From Spongilla lacustris (taxonomy: Eukaryota > Porifera > Demospongiae > Spongillida > Spongillidae): a stretch of 64,000 bases of DNA. The position numbers and the translations under genes were made by a program. Below the pieces are notes generated by a model. That model had not been told where the DNA came from and made no database searches. It was given only the letters and a program-made list of their open reading frames with translations. Below are positions 1 through 11,634 of this stretch, in pieces (position 1 is the first letter of the stretch; every line of letters begins with the position of its first letter). The DNA lies in NCBI GenBank assembly GCA_949361645.1, contig OX442431.1, positions 4,089,550-4,153,549 on the forward strand, read 5' to 3'.

Positions 1-196
1 GTCTAGAAGCAACCTGAGCAATCTGAAACACTTCAAAGATCAGTGACTCTTCCTAAAAAAAGAAATGGTATTCGTGCTGCGTAGCAAAAATTGGATTAGG
101 TCTGCCTTTAAAAAAATCTATTTGTGTTCTTGCTTGTAATTAGTGGCCATGGGGATGGTAGCAGAAGTAACTTCAGACAAGCATTGAAGAGAGACT

Positions 197-345
197 GATG
201 ACCCTGCTATTCTTAACAGGACGATGACCCTGCTAAATTCTTAACTGGAATGTGGATGACCCTGCTATTCCTAACTGGAATTTCGATGACCCTGCTAAGT
301 TCTTAACTGGAATTTTGATGACCCTGCTATTCTTAACTGGAAGAC
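197..345. repeat. Minisatellite, about 30-bp unit, five copies
   Basis: Five imperfect copies of a unit containing GATGACCCTGCTATTCTTAA followed by a short AT-rich spacer ending in CTGGAAT. Copies differ by small insertions and substitutions. Confidence 0.85.
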
Positions 346-2569
346 AGTGCCAACAAATTTGCTGGCCCTGGTCTGCTTTCAGTGTGAGAAGCTGGGGGGA
401 ATATTAAGAAATCATGTCACAAGAAGCCAATGATTGATACTCAGTACTGGGAATTCCAAGTAACAGATGCAGTTCTACATGCAAGAGAGAATATTGGGCT
501 ATGAGAAGAAGAGCTTTGGTTCTTGCATTATGTTCTGAGCCTACCCCATCTGCGTTGGAGAGCTCTAACTAATGCAAGAGTGGGTTTATGACGCTGCTGC
601 AGAGTTGGTGATGAAGCAGTACATGTCTAAAGTACTCCAGCCAAAGCATCTGTAGTCCTTTGTCAGTTGCTGAGAACAGTTCAGGTAAGAAGAGGTAAAT
701 ATTAGGCACTAGAAATTGTAAATGATATAAAATTTTAACTAGTGTCGATGTACATGTACATACATATATGCACCGATTGAGAGTAAGGAAACATGAGATT
801 ACAGCAATTGCGAATTCATAAATATTACAGATTCGCATCATTTAGGAAATGTATCTAGACCTTGCTAGATGCAATTTAAATTCTGTAATCTGTTGTTTCT
901 TACTTTTAACTCAAATGGTGCAAATAAATCATACATGTACCCACCTTTAATATCTTGTTTCATACATTTTTTCTGTCTCGAAATCTTTTATATTAATATT
1001 ACATATACAATAAACGAACTTCTGAATCCAATTACCCCCTCCATACACATGCATGCATACACATGTATTATTACACACACACACACATACACACATACAC
1101 ACACAAACACACACAAACACACACAGAATGAGTAAGTATTATCTCTGTATGAGCATCAGCAGTTTTACTACTTTGGATACACAGAGATTCGCCAGCCCTA
1201 TCCGGGCCATGAGTATGCTCGACAACGTTTACGGTATAACGGCAGTAATGAAATCGTGTGCTGATTGACTTCAAATCTTGCAAGATCTGTTTGGGCATTC
1301 TACCAAGGCTCAATGGTTGAGGTTTGTTATTCATCTCCAGCAGGGCTGCATATCCCAGCTATTGAAGTGACTGTGTTAGATGGTTATGTTGCATTAGATA
1401 TGTCACTGTCCACATGAGCCTGGCCTTGAGACCAATAATGACCAGGCCCACATTAGAGAGTTTGGTGTGACATGATACAGTGGAATGTAAGCTATTTATA
1501 ATGTGCAGCCTATTTTCAATATAAACTCTCAGCTGTGATGCTAGTACATTCAGATGGGTACATGGAAGAGCAATTGCACGATTTACACTTGGAAAGCGCT
1601 GGTTTCATTAAGTAGTGTGATAGAACCAATGACTAATAACTCAGCGCATGTTAACATATACTTTGTTGCCATAGCAACTATTGCACACTACATTATTTCA
1701 AGGTAGTCAGACTTGTGTGAAATACATATTTTATAGACTAAAACAAAAAATAAACTTGGAAGAAAATAAATCAGAAGAAAGTATACAGTGCAGCTCCAAC
1801 CATAGAGCTTCCTTTTTATTCCCCTGTAACTTTAGAACATTTAAGAATTAATGTATAATCATGGGGTTTGGATTTTCACATTCAGGCTTCTTCTTTACAA
1901 GAATTCGTTAGTTACATTGCAAAATAATGGTCCCACATGTAAACAAACAACAATTCAAAGCCACTTTTTATAACTTGACTCCTGTACACTGAGAAGCTGT
2001 GAGATCAGAGGGTATGCTGGTGGTATACAGACAACCTGGGTGTTTCTCAATCAAATTAACCACAAGCAGTTAACTATTGTAGAAAGTTCTAACAGCAAAA
2101 GAAAACATGCTATTGAATTAATATTGATAAGTGTCGCAAGACCCTATTGATTTTAATTAAACTTAATAAATGTAGGGCGGGTGGTTAGTTAAAAGCTGTA
2201 TATTTAGTTAACTAACTACTTCTGTTTAGAAGTTATTCAAAATTGAAATCTTGATGTTTTGATTTTCACAATATAGGGGCTGATTTAGTGGTTTTAATTT
2301 ACGGCAATGGTTATTATTATTAAAATTTAAGGAAACGTTGGAGCTTTTGGATGCCTCTAAAATGGTATGTTTTTGATTAGGTGTTACCGAGAAGTATTAA
2401 TTCATTTTCATTAATTTTGATTTTATATAATATTAAATATTTAGCTTGTTTACATCAAAGAGAGAGCATTTAGCAACAATTCTCATTTGATTAACTGTTC
2501 GTGGTCAATTTTCCTACAGATGAATGAGTTAGCAGACCTTTATGTTTTTTGGTCAGTGGCCACTGGGCA

Positions 2570-2775
2570 TATGTGTTATGGCTATTGGCCCATATTGGCT
2601 ATTGTATATATCACCCACCACTGGGCCACTATGCACTGTATGCACATGGTCCCACTATGCATCATGGCCATTGCACCACTATGTCATGGTCACTAGGCCA
2701 CTATGTGTTATGGTCACTAGGCCACTACATGTTGTGGTTACTAGGCCCACTATGTGTTATTACTGACCACTAGGC
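2570..2775. repeat. Degenerate tandem repeat, about 23-bp unit
   Basis: Repeated variants of GGCCACTATGTGTTATGGTC and ACTAGGCCACTA. The copies near 2690-2770 are most alike and those near 2570-2680 more diverged. Overlapping open frames here are repeat translations, not genes. Confidence 0.75.
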
Positions 2776-3143
2776 CAATTTGAAGCTATTTCTCAATGAA
2801 AGGTGCGCAGGACATATGTGGAGGACTAAGAGTGTTCCTTTATCTCCATTGCAAGATATTTCCACCTCAACGGTTTATTTCGCCCTGAAGATGTACCTGG
2901 TGCATCTCCTGCACATACGAAATCTTGGCCCCGCATTCTCACATTTATGCTGTAGCTTGTGCACCTGCTTGTATATCAGCTTAGGGGCTTTGTCTGCATA
3001 TGTCGTTGTAAGTGGCGCGCATAACCTTTGATTGGACATCTTAGGGGAGTGGCTATTTTCATTTCTCCAGACTCCACCAGTGCCGAATACTCGTACCGTG
3101 GTTTCGCAAATGTGCATCATTAAAACTGCATGGGATCCCTTAC

Positions 3144-3353
3144 CGTGACTAGCGAGATTCCAAGGTGAGCACATAAGGTCTGGACAATCAACAGCTACCA
3201 CAGAAACATTTTGAAAATTCTTTTGCAGGCCATCCAGCAGCACTATAAATTGGTACGGTTGAAATAAATTTTCTGACGCTATAATAGCATACCTCCTGCA
3301 AGCTCCTGTAAATCTGGCTGGTGTAAGTTACCATTCTCCACAACGAGCTCCAT
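3144..3353 (-). CDS. C11orf54-like ester hydrolase (DUF1907), first two exons only
   Basis: Exon 1 (3353-3293) starts at an ATG and encodes a peptide reading PDLQELAG. Exon 2 (3242-3144) encodes GLQKNFQNVSVVAVDCPDL. The order and spacing match the start of human C11orf54, which has SLEELAG followed by GLKDNFADVQVSVVDCPDL. The junction is in phase (61 bp, then 99 bp) and has GT and AG borders. A donor follows at 3143. The zinc-binding C-terminal part of the family should lie further left, but I see no exon for it in 1-3140, so the gene may be truncated or have a long intron. It is head-to-head with ABHD11, with about 280 bp between the ATGs. The family is reported to have ester hydrolase activity. 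Confidence 0.7.
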
Positions 3354-3633
3354 TTCTATCCTCCTACCCAGTCTTTAAACTAACATTTGTACCTATGATA
3401 GGACGGATGTTTGGGGACGAGGCTACCAGACCACTTGCCGAACACATCTTTCTTTCCCTGGGCAGACCTATCGTCGCTTATGTAAGCAAGCAGTTCCACT
3501 AGAATATAGAATTCTAGTATGCGCTTAATTAAACTCATAAGGCCTACATTGTCTAGTAAGCATTACACTTACTAGCTAGCACGTATATAAGGCTTTCCAC
3601 ATGTGGTGGCTTATGCACTGTGGTCTCTGCTAC
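3354..3633. promoter_or_regulatory. Candidate shared promoter of C11orf54-like gene and ABHD11
   Basis: This roughly 280-bp interval separates two divergent start codons. An open stretch at 3407-3481 ending before a GTAAGC donor is not in phase with the first confident ABHD11 exon, so I treat it as upstream or alternative 5' sequence. No clear core element was seen. Confidence 0.4.
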
Positions 3634-4640
3634 ATGTTGTGTTTTAGGGCAGTAAAGCTTGCATTTTCTGTGTTTGGAGCCAACTTACAGTCAAGACCTC
3701 CCCTCATCATTCTTCATGGACTACTCGGGTCACAACGAAACTGGAGACCACTAGCTGGTAAAATATCAAGTCTCCTCGAAAGAGCTGCAAGTTTCTGTTT
3801 TATGGTCGTATTGTTTGCTAGAATCACTTTCTTCTTTACGTGATTTGCAGGTGTATATTTTGGATGCCAGGAACCATGGAGACAGTCCCCATGCGAAGGA
3901 GATGTCGTACGAGTACATGGCGAAGGACATTCTGCAGCTATGGAAAGACAACGGCATTGGCAGGTCAATCCTGCTGGGCCACAGCATGGGAGGGAAGACT
4001 GCAATGGTGACTTCCCTCCTTCACCCCGAGCTGGTAGAGCAGCTGATCATTGTGGACATTGCCCCTACTCCATACCCAAGGGGATCAGGGACAGATGATA
4101 TGGAACAGTTAGTAAATACTCTTAGTAATCTTCCACTCGCTTCAATAAGGAGCAGAGGAGATGCTGACAAGCTGCTGAAGGTGGATGTGCCCGTAAGTGT
4201 ACTACAGATGGGGTAGTGGTGTACTTGTGTGCCTTGTGCAGGACACTACACTGAGGCAATTCCTGCTTACCAACCTGGTGTTCAGTGAGGGAAAGGATAT
4301 CCCACACTGGAGGGTGAACCTGGGTGTAATCCAGGCATCTCTAGGCCAACTACACAACTTTCCTCACTTTAAAAAGCCGTTCGAAGGTCCCACCCTGTTC
4401 ATAGGAGGCTCCAGATCACAATACATATCGTACGTACCAACACATAGTTGTGTTGGTAGCTGCATGTTTACCACCAATCTCTCCTTTGCCAGGGAAACAC
4501 GGATTCCGGAGATAAAACGACTTTTCCCAAAAGCTGTTGTATCATACATACCAGGTGCAGGCCATTGGCCACAGTACGAGGAGCCTGCACAGCTTCTAAC
4601 GATGGTGACTGATTTCTGCACTAAGCATACCTTAAAATAA
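3634..4640 (+). CDS. ABHD11: Alpha/beta hydrolase domain-containing protein 11 (ABHD11)
   Basis: A serine hydrolase of the alpha/beta fold; in mammals ABHD11 is mitochondrial. Visible motifs in order are LHGLLGSQ (oxyanion region), DARNHGDSPH, the nucleophile elbow GHSMGG (Ser codon 3983-3985), LLTNL, PTLFIGG and the histidine motif GAGHWPQ. Exons: 3634 to about 3804, 3851-4192, 4242-4429 and 4493-4640. The last three junctions are in phase. The first intron is very short (about 31-46 bp) and its exact donor is unresolved. The start is uncertain: ATG at 3634 or 3601 reads straight into conserved sequence, but an upstream non-coding or coding exon is possible. The stop codon overlaps an AATAAA signal at 4639. 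The gene converges on ASPDH. Confidence 0.9.
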
Positions 4641-4644
4641 TAAA
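4639..4644 (+). terminator. Polyadenylation signal of ABHD11
   Basis: AATAAA begins inside the TAA stop codon of ABHD11. A canonical hexamer this close implies a very short 3' UTR in a gap of only 138 bp before the ASPDH stop codon. Confidence 0.6.
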
Positions 4645-4778
4645 GGCCATACATATTTATATTCTGTACATGTACAAAAATGATACAAACAGAAAATTGG
4701 ATCACGAATCTCTGTTTCAGCACAGGTGCACACCACAGCCTCGTCCATACGCACCTATACATGATTAGAGATAAATAC

Positions 4779-6560
4779 TTAAGCAGGACACCCCAATGTG
4801 TGCTTACTTAGGAGACTGCTAAGGAATGAGGCATAAGTGAGCTTCCCAGTAACCACTCCCGATGACGCTGGATTTGTCCTAATTGTATGAACTGAAAACT
4901 GCTCCTTTGAATCACCAGGACCAGCCACCTCTATTTCGACAACATGGGTTGTTAGGCTGATAAGATGGAGTGAGGCACCAATACATTATGTGGCATCACA
5001 AGTCAAGGATATCACCACAAACTACACCAACATGGCTGCCAACAATACAGTAGGGATCCAAATGCGTTTGCTCATTGATGCTCAAATGAATCAGCAGTTA
5101 AATTAGCAACCCACTGTTTACATACGTGTGTAACTTCTGAATTTGATCATCTCATTGCATGTTGACCAGAGCTGATCAAACATTTGATTGATAGCCGAAT
5201 CACTACTAATTTGTACACTGCTGATAAGCAATCCTTACTGTATAAAACAGTACATGATGTGACCATATTGGTGTACACAGAAGGTCACTTGGCTACAGAT
5301 CTATACTGTTAGCAGCACAGGAGCACTTAATGTGCTAACCTTGGATCTGCAACGAGGCATCCGACCACTCCATCAAAACCCAGGTTGTGTGCCGCAATGG
5401 CTGCACAGGCCATGGTGTTAACATTGTTAGGTGCCAGTGGACAGAGGTCTTTCACACATCCTGAAGTACAGGATTTGAAAATAACCAACAAATATATTGC
5501 AACATAACACTGCCATATTAGTATAACTGTACCTTCGTACAATGTGAGAGGGTCACTGCCCACTTCCTTAAGCTTTTCAGCGAGGTAGCCACACAACTTA
5601 AATGCTGAAGGATGCTTCTTCATAGTGATCTTCAAGCCCTGTGAGACGTTTGTTTTGCACGGTGCAAATTCACCACAGAACAACCAACTTCCAGCATTCC
5701 TCTGTCTGCCATCTTCTGAATATCCTGAGCTCCCCACAATGCCCCAACGGCCACATACAGCCCATGTGAGCGTTGTGCCTCTGCAAACAGTGAAGTGCTA
5801 ACATCACGATCGGCCAGTGCAGTAGGAGAGCCCACCTGTGCAGGATGGGGATAAGTATTTAGTTGTGGAGCGTGTGCAAACTGCTCACCATGAAGTCAGA
5901 AGCCTGGAGGAATAGACAGCCATATTTAGCAACAATGGAGGGGTGGGCAACTTCTACAATCAGATCAGATTTCCTGCATGAGCAATTGAGGGACATGCAA
6001 AATCAACACAATCTGCCATTTACCTTGTGGCAAAGCCTTCCAGATCTTCAAGGATAAGATCATCTGATACAATACCTTTCATCTTGTCAGATGAGCGGTT
6101 CCAAACAAATGTTACTTGGAGGTGCTGACTTGCTGTGATCTCTTTATACAAGAATTCACCTGAAAATTGATCACATAAAGATTAATTAATAATTGTACAT
6201 GTACCCCAAATAACGATGACACCAGATTTATCCCCCTCTGGATATAATAAAAATCAGATTGATCTCCCTGAAAAGGGTTCCCCCCCCCAACTAAAACAAA
6301 AACCTAAGACACGTACATATTCCTTATATTTTACACCCCGATACAATATTACACCGGGTAACTCGGTTATAAACTGGAATAGCACAATACTGTACATGTA
6401 GCTGTAACAACAACAAATGCAGCGCAAGCCTTATCCCCAGTAGGCGACCATGCAATGGGTCACACAACGCAAGCCAAGCTTGAGGCAGGATTCAAAGCAA
6501 CTTACCTAGCCTTCCGAAGCCAACTATTCCTATACGCCTCTTCGTTAACGTTGGCTCCAT
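4779..6560 (-). CDS. ASPDH: L-aspartate dehydrogenase domain protein (ASPDH)
   Basis: A predicted NAD(P)-dependent aspartate dehydrogenase. Seven exons, all with GT-AG borders and consistent phase: 6560-6506, 6159-6024, 5973-5889, 5835-5689, 5638-5533, 5460-5340 and 4956-4779. They give 275 codons plus TAA, against 283 residues in human ASPDH. The dinucleotide-binding loop is GFGRLG at residues 14-19. Other matches to the family are VEVAHPSI, VGSPTALAD, GALWGAQDI, LCPLAPNNVNTMA and the C-terminal HVVEIEVAGP followed by FSVHTIRTNP. The start follows directly from the ATG before the Rossmann motif. The gene looks intact and converges with ABHD11. Activity is inferred from family membership only. 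Confidence 0.95.
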
Positions 6561-8219
6561 CGCTACAACTATTTATAAACAACAATTAATTCATACGATA
6601 ATATTAATTGTTACGAAAAATTAATGCTGAATTAATTTGAAACAGACTAGCTAGCTATGGTTCCACTAAACACTAGCGCCTGGCTGTAATGCATTGATTG
6701 CAATAACTAGTAAATTGAAAGGAAGAGGAAAACCTGCAGCATTTGATCCTTACTACCGAAGAGCTAATCTATATGTAAAAAGGCAGCTCATGCCTTCTAC
6801 TGTAATGGAATACAAATGCATGATCAGCCAAGCTCAAAACACTTTAGATCATTCTCCTAGTGCATTTTTTCTCTCCTCAGCAGAGACAGCTTTAGTTCTA
6901 CTGTATAAGGATCAGTTTTAGGCTGCCACACACATCTGCTAGAGTAGGCCTTTAGTGAGGCCACTAACTTTGTGCACTTTAACAAATTTCTGGAACCATC
7001 TCTAAGCAGGTTACTGTATCTCTGCCATGCTTACATAGCATGATGTCCATTAGGCAAGAACCATGTCTATACACAATTGGCAGAGGGACCATCTAGGAAG
7101 TTCTTAGACCTAATATGAGAACTACATTACGATCAAAATACAAATCAAGACCCAATGATATGGTGTGATTGACCATTAACCGAGAGGAGAAACTGGCTTA
7201 ATGTGATAAGTCCTGAAAAACACCAAGAGACTATATAGGTAGGCATCATTTTAATCTTATTGGGATACTTGCTGGAGATGGAGAGTAAATATAATAGCAA
7301 TAAAAATAGGACACTGAGTTGTTACTACCATATTCTCTTTAGCTGAGGAAGAAATACTCTGAAGCAGCAGATCTTCGTTGAGCCTCCTTCCCACCTCTTA
7401 TTGTATCAGTTGATGGAGTCCTGGGTCAAGAAGCAAATTTTTTCATCAAACAACTTGCTCAGAAGTGGGAGAAGTCAATCAGTGACCTATTGGAGCAGGA
7501 CTGTCATTTGCAATTCTCAGAGCAACAAAGCTCTGTCTGAGGGACTCTCACACCAAATGGAGGAGTGCAATAGGAATGGACGGTGGAGCAGAGTTGCCCA
7601 GTATCTCTTCATGAACTTTTTATCATTTTATTTTATTTTTATTTTTTTGTATCTCTGTATTGTTAAGTCATGTATGTATTACATGTAAGTATACTATTAT
7701 TCCTATTATTTGTTGGTACCAAGTACTAATTTTTGTGAATTAATAGTACTTTAACACCATATTTTAGTGATTAGGTGTGTATGGAAAATTTTCAATCAAA
7801 TTATTCAAGATGGAAAAGAAAACCTCAACAATTAAACACATATTTCATTATAAAATGTATTAGAAGAGAGAGTATGAATTAAAAACTATTCTATTCCTAT
7901 CCTAATTATAATGATGTTTATTGACATTCATTTTGGATCTTAAGTATATGGGTGTTCGTTTTCAAATCACACGTACAACTCAACAGAACAACTTAAAATT
8001 ATGCACACTACAGTGCTACAAATATTGCTACAGCATGGGCTATGAAGATGTTATTAATAATAATTTTTAATGTAAAGTACATGTACATTTTAAATAAAAC
8101 TTCATATTTTGTTGGTACCAACAATAATTACACAATAATCACGATGAAAGTAATACATAAATAACTACACCACACATCTAAATCTACAATACACTTTTTT
8201 GGCCTTAATTACTGTCATG
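6561..8219. other. Intergenic DNA, no gene recognised
   Basis: AT-rich sequence without splice-compatible coding matches. The open frames at 6694-6921 and 7401-7688 have no recognisable domain. The motif TTGGTACCAA near 7712 and TTGGTACCAACAA near 8111 recur, but no element boundary is evident. Confidence 0.45.
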
Positions 8220-10250
8220 TTCAGATAACATTACTGCCTGCATATGATTTGGTCAGCCTGCCGGCCAAACATGCGCTTCCATGCCCCAAAGTCTTCAACT
8301 GCTAAGGGTACACATCCATCCAAGTTTGTCACACTTTGGATCACAGGGATTTACTGCCAAGCTTGTGGGTTTCGGAATATATATATATATATAATTATAA
8401 TTATATAGGGGGTGGGCATAAATAAAAGTTTTCCCTCTGCCTGTTAAATGGCATGCCATGCAGTTTTATTTTGACATGGCATATGTGTAAACCAGGGGGT
8501 GGGTTAGTCAAAATTAGGGGCAAACCAGGGGTGTTTCCTGACTTCTGCAGATGCAGCTGCTGATCCCCCTGTGAAACCTGCTTCAGCAATGACATCTGAG
8601 TTCAGAGGTGATATCACAGTTAAGCCAAGGGTTGCTGGTCTTGCTGAAAAACCAATTGGGAACCAATATGGGTATGTCAGCTGGTTATCCTGGCTCACCA
8701 TATTCCAGCTTCATAATGAACACTTGTGTTTGTGTCCTATGACAACATTTCCCCCTCTCTTACATACATGTTGCTGCATGGTGCACGACAAGGATGTAAG
8801 GAATGATCAGAGCATTGAGAACCTGCTGATGTATCTATGCCAAGCCACCATTTGATATAGTCTCGTACCCAGACCCAAATGTACGTACCGATGATTATCG
8901 CTTACAGTATAACATCACGTACAGAGGGTCTGGGAATGAAGTCGTGGGAAATGGTTCTTGGAATGTCGTTGGAATGTTGAGAATTACGTAACTTTTATGT
9001 CGTCACAAATGTTCCGCTGCGTCACGAAATCAATTATGACCTATGCGGGTGGTCGCAAATTGTGGAGACTTATGCTAAGGGTTACTCACCGTATTAAGTT
9101 AGGGTTTAATACTTGGGCAGTGTGCCAGGTCTAGTCGGCCCCGTCCGACGTCGGTGGTTTTGTGAAAAAATCCTAGAACACAGGGTACTGTTTCTCGTGC
9201 TAAGCCCTAATCCGCATAGGGGATTCCTCGCTTTTAGTGGCCATCCCGAGGCCAACCTCTGAGCCCCTATCACCCGATCGCAAAGTCCAGCCGTCTGGAA
9301 GGGCATCTGGAAGGGCATCTTCTAATAAGAGCGCACCCCGCAAGTACAATTTGTGGCTTCGGCCAAAGATGGCAAGTATCGTCAGGTGGCCAGCCTAGAC
9401 CTACCAATCGTAGAGGTAAGAGCTTGGTCCAAGGAGTAAGGAGGGTACAGTGGATGAGACAAAGAGACAGCACCGCTAAACCACGCGCGGAAAATGCCTT
9501 CTAGGCTTATGCTGGCTTCGGCAAAGAGTTAAGTAACCTACTGTAGTCTTTCTGACGCAAGAGCCATAAAACCATCTAGGTCTAACGCTGACTTGGAAAT
9601 ACCTTCCGATCACACTTTGGGTGTGGTTTTGCGATTGGCATGCTAGAAATGCAATTAGCGTTGGAATGTATACGTCACAAATCGCTGCAATTTGATTGGT
9701 TCGACCAAATTCAGGGTAACATAGAACCATTTCCCACGACTTCATTCCCAGACCCTCTGTACGTGATGTTATACTGTAAGCGATAATCATCGTTACGTAC
9801 ATTTGGGTCTGGGTACGAGACTACATTTGATACTCTTCAGGGTCAAGGTGCAAGCACTGACCAGGGATTGGCACCATAGAGGTGGAATGTGATGCTAATA
9901 CAAATAATAGCCCTACATGTATTTTAAACAAACATTTAAACTGAAAGTTTTGATGACAGCTTCTTCTGACAACACTCTGCATTCACTACATAATGGAGTG
10001 TCAAATGAAGCACTGTGTCAATTTAGCTATATATGCTGCAGGAAAATTAAGAGCCAGCGATCTTAAGCCAAGGCCACCAGCATCAGATGAGTCTATAAAG
10101 CCTACAGCCACTGCCAGCCAGGCATTCTGTATTGTCAAATAAGGCTAGCTCCTTAGCAGCGAGAGTTGGAGGTGTTGGCCTTGCTATTTGTGAGAGATTG
10201 CAAAATCCTCCACAGAAGCGAAGAAGGATGAGAGCAAAATGTGATCCTAC
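8220..10250 (-). pseudogene. Decayed restriction-like-endonuclease non-LTR retroelement, split by a DNA transposon
   Basis: Read on the minus strand, pieces of the same protein family as the intact element at 17.7-20.9 kb appear in the right order. They are RFCGGFC and ARPTPP (about 10220-10160), GGLGLRSL and AAYIAKL (about 10085-10030), LHLDPEEYQM (about 9860-9830, then 8857), a decayed endonuclease segment (about 8700-8500) and CVPLAVEDFG (about 8320-8260). Stops and frameshifts separate them. The Mutator-like element at 8858-9823 sits inside the LHLDPEEY coding stretch, so it arrived after the retroelement. No function is expected. Confidence 0.75.
8858..9823. mobile_element. Mutator-like non-autonomous transposon, 966 bp, 9-bp TSD
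   Basis: The ends are long inverted repeats of about 105 bp. The left begins TAGTCTCGTACCCAGACC at 8858 and the right is its complement ending at 9823, with GATTATCGCTTACAGTATAA shared further in. The flanks carry an exact 9-bp direct repeat, CATTTGATA, at 8849-8857 and 9824-9832. Long terminal inverted repeats with 9-bp duplications are the signature of Mutator (MULE) elements. The interior has no transposase frame. A segment at 9350-9450 is related to 49970-50060. Confidence 0.9.
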
Positions 10251-10402
10251 TAGTATTATACTCTTCAGTTACTAGTATTACCGTATCTTTTTATTGTTCC
10301 GGTCGGTTCTTTGAGCAAGAGGTCACTCGCTTTCAAGAAACGCCGCAGCAAAAAAGACTAACCATGTGACGTGCACAACAATTAGATCTAGAGATGGGGT
10401 CA

Positions 10403-10600
10403 GTGGCGGATCCAGGGGGGGGGGGCACCGGGGGCACGTGCCCCCCCCTTCCGGACGACTCATTAAATATTCATGAGTGTATTTTGCGTACCGCGTGCGA
10501 TTATAACTGCACGAAACAGTGCTGCGGTTAGTACAGGGGCGGATCTGGTGCCCCCCCCCCCCCCCCCCCCTCCCCCCAATTCAATAATCCCACTATATCC
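10403..10600. mobile_element. Fragment(s) of a CAGNGGCGGAT-terminated repeat with poly-C/G tracts
   Basis: CAGTGGCGGATCCAGG at 10403 is followed by G and C homopolymers. A second, similar start, CAGGGGCGGATCTGG, lies near 10534. An inverted partner, CCTGTATCCGTCCCTG, lies at about 11505-11520. These ends resemble widespread short transposon termini of marine invertebrates. No exact target-site duplication was found, so boundaries are approximate. Confidence 0.5.
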
Positions 10601-11389
10601 ACATGACGTGGCACGTTAATCGTTAATTCTTCAATAATCTGAGTGCTTTCATGTGTTTTCAAGCGCACACTGATAGCGGAGCGATCTGATCGGTCATGTA
10701 CAGCGTTTGTAGCGCGTATCGTCGCATATCGTTTTCATAATTCATACCTAACCGGGTGTGGTTTGTGGTTGGTTGATTGATGCTCGAGCAGTTACGCAGA
10801 CGGTATCATAACATTGATGTCGATCTGCCACATGTAGGTCCTGCGTTAACATCGAACAGTTGTTAGCTGTAGCGAAGATGATATATTTTCTCTGCCTGTA
10901 GTACCCATAGAACGGAATACATTGTGTCGGATGCATATTCACTGTAGTATGCATATTTATCGCCATATTGTGGGAGAGGAACACAGGAAAAATGAAAAGA
11001 AGACTGCAAATTGAGACTTGATTTTACAAGTGATCTGACATCTATACATACTGATACAGACTGATTACATGCAGCCTGCATGCACATACAATCGTTGATT
11101 TTCATATGATTTTCTTACATTTTTTTGCTGCGGAAACCAACCTAGGCCGGCGCCTTATATCACAAGGAAAGTGAATATTTCGTATCCCTATTTTGCTAAA
11201 TGAAGCATTATGGCTCGTTATGGCTTATAATAAATAAGCATTTTTCGCAACAATTTTAGGCCCGAAACCATTTGCTCATCTAACCGCACGGTGCAAATAC
11301 TTTTCTTGTAGTGCAATTTTTAACTGTACATATAAATAAAGCACTAAAACTAGCATAGTTTTAATGCTTTAATACTTAGATAGTATCAA

Positions 11390-11521
11390 AAGCTTCCGCG
11401 CTTTGCGCGGGAGGGGGCATATCCCCCTCCCGCACCCACCCCCTTTTGGGTCCACGCCCACTTTCTTATAACTTTTATTAACCGTGCCCCCCCCTTGAAA
11501 AATTCCTGTATCCGTCCCTGG
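11390..11521 (-). mobile_element. Right end of the CAGNGGCGGAT-type repeat
   Basis: On the minus strand the sequence opens CAGGGACGGATACAGGAA and runs through G-rich tracts; in frame it reads GRIQEFFKGG. It is inverted relative to the copies at 10403 and 10534 and may be the other terminus of one roughly 1-kb element (10534-11521). Confidence 0.5.
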
Positions 11522-11634
11522 GGGTAGTTTGCTTTCAGCTTGGTAAATGGCACCTCAGACCTGTAGTAGTAGATTGTATTCATCCGTCACGTGATGGCAT
11601 CTTAGCAACAGATTGTGAATCAACAATCGAAGAG

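Larger units (their letters stand above)
1..3100. other. Intergenic AT-rich DNA with short tandem repeats
   Basis: I recognise no gene here. The stretch is AT-rich and holds two local tandem arrays (annotated separately) and a CA-rich microsatellite at about 1070-1125. Short open frames around 1050-1330 run through that microsatellite and have no protein-like composition. The downstream exons of the minus-strand C11orf54-like gene should lie here, but I could not identify them. Confidence 0.5.

Noticed and set aside
1030..1130. Overlapping frames over a CA microsatellite
   Set aside because: Low-complexity translation only.
3407..3481. Possible first coding exon of ABHD11 (MFGDEATRPLAEHIFLSLGR)
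   Set aside because: It ends at a good GTAAGC donor, but its ATG frame is out of phase with the acceptor at 3648.
6694..6921. 75-codon frame with GKPAAFD, like the retroelement nuclease
   Set aside because: Only seven residues match; the rest of the nuclease core is missing and the flanks do not continue it.
10403..11521. One complete transposon with ends at 10403 and 11521
   Set aside because: The ends pair only imperfectly, a second left end exists at 10534, and no target duplication was found, so only fragments are annotated.
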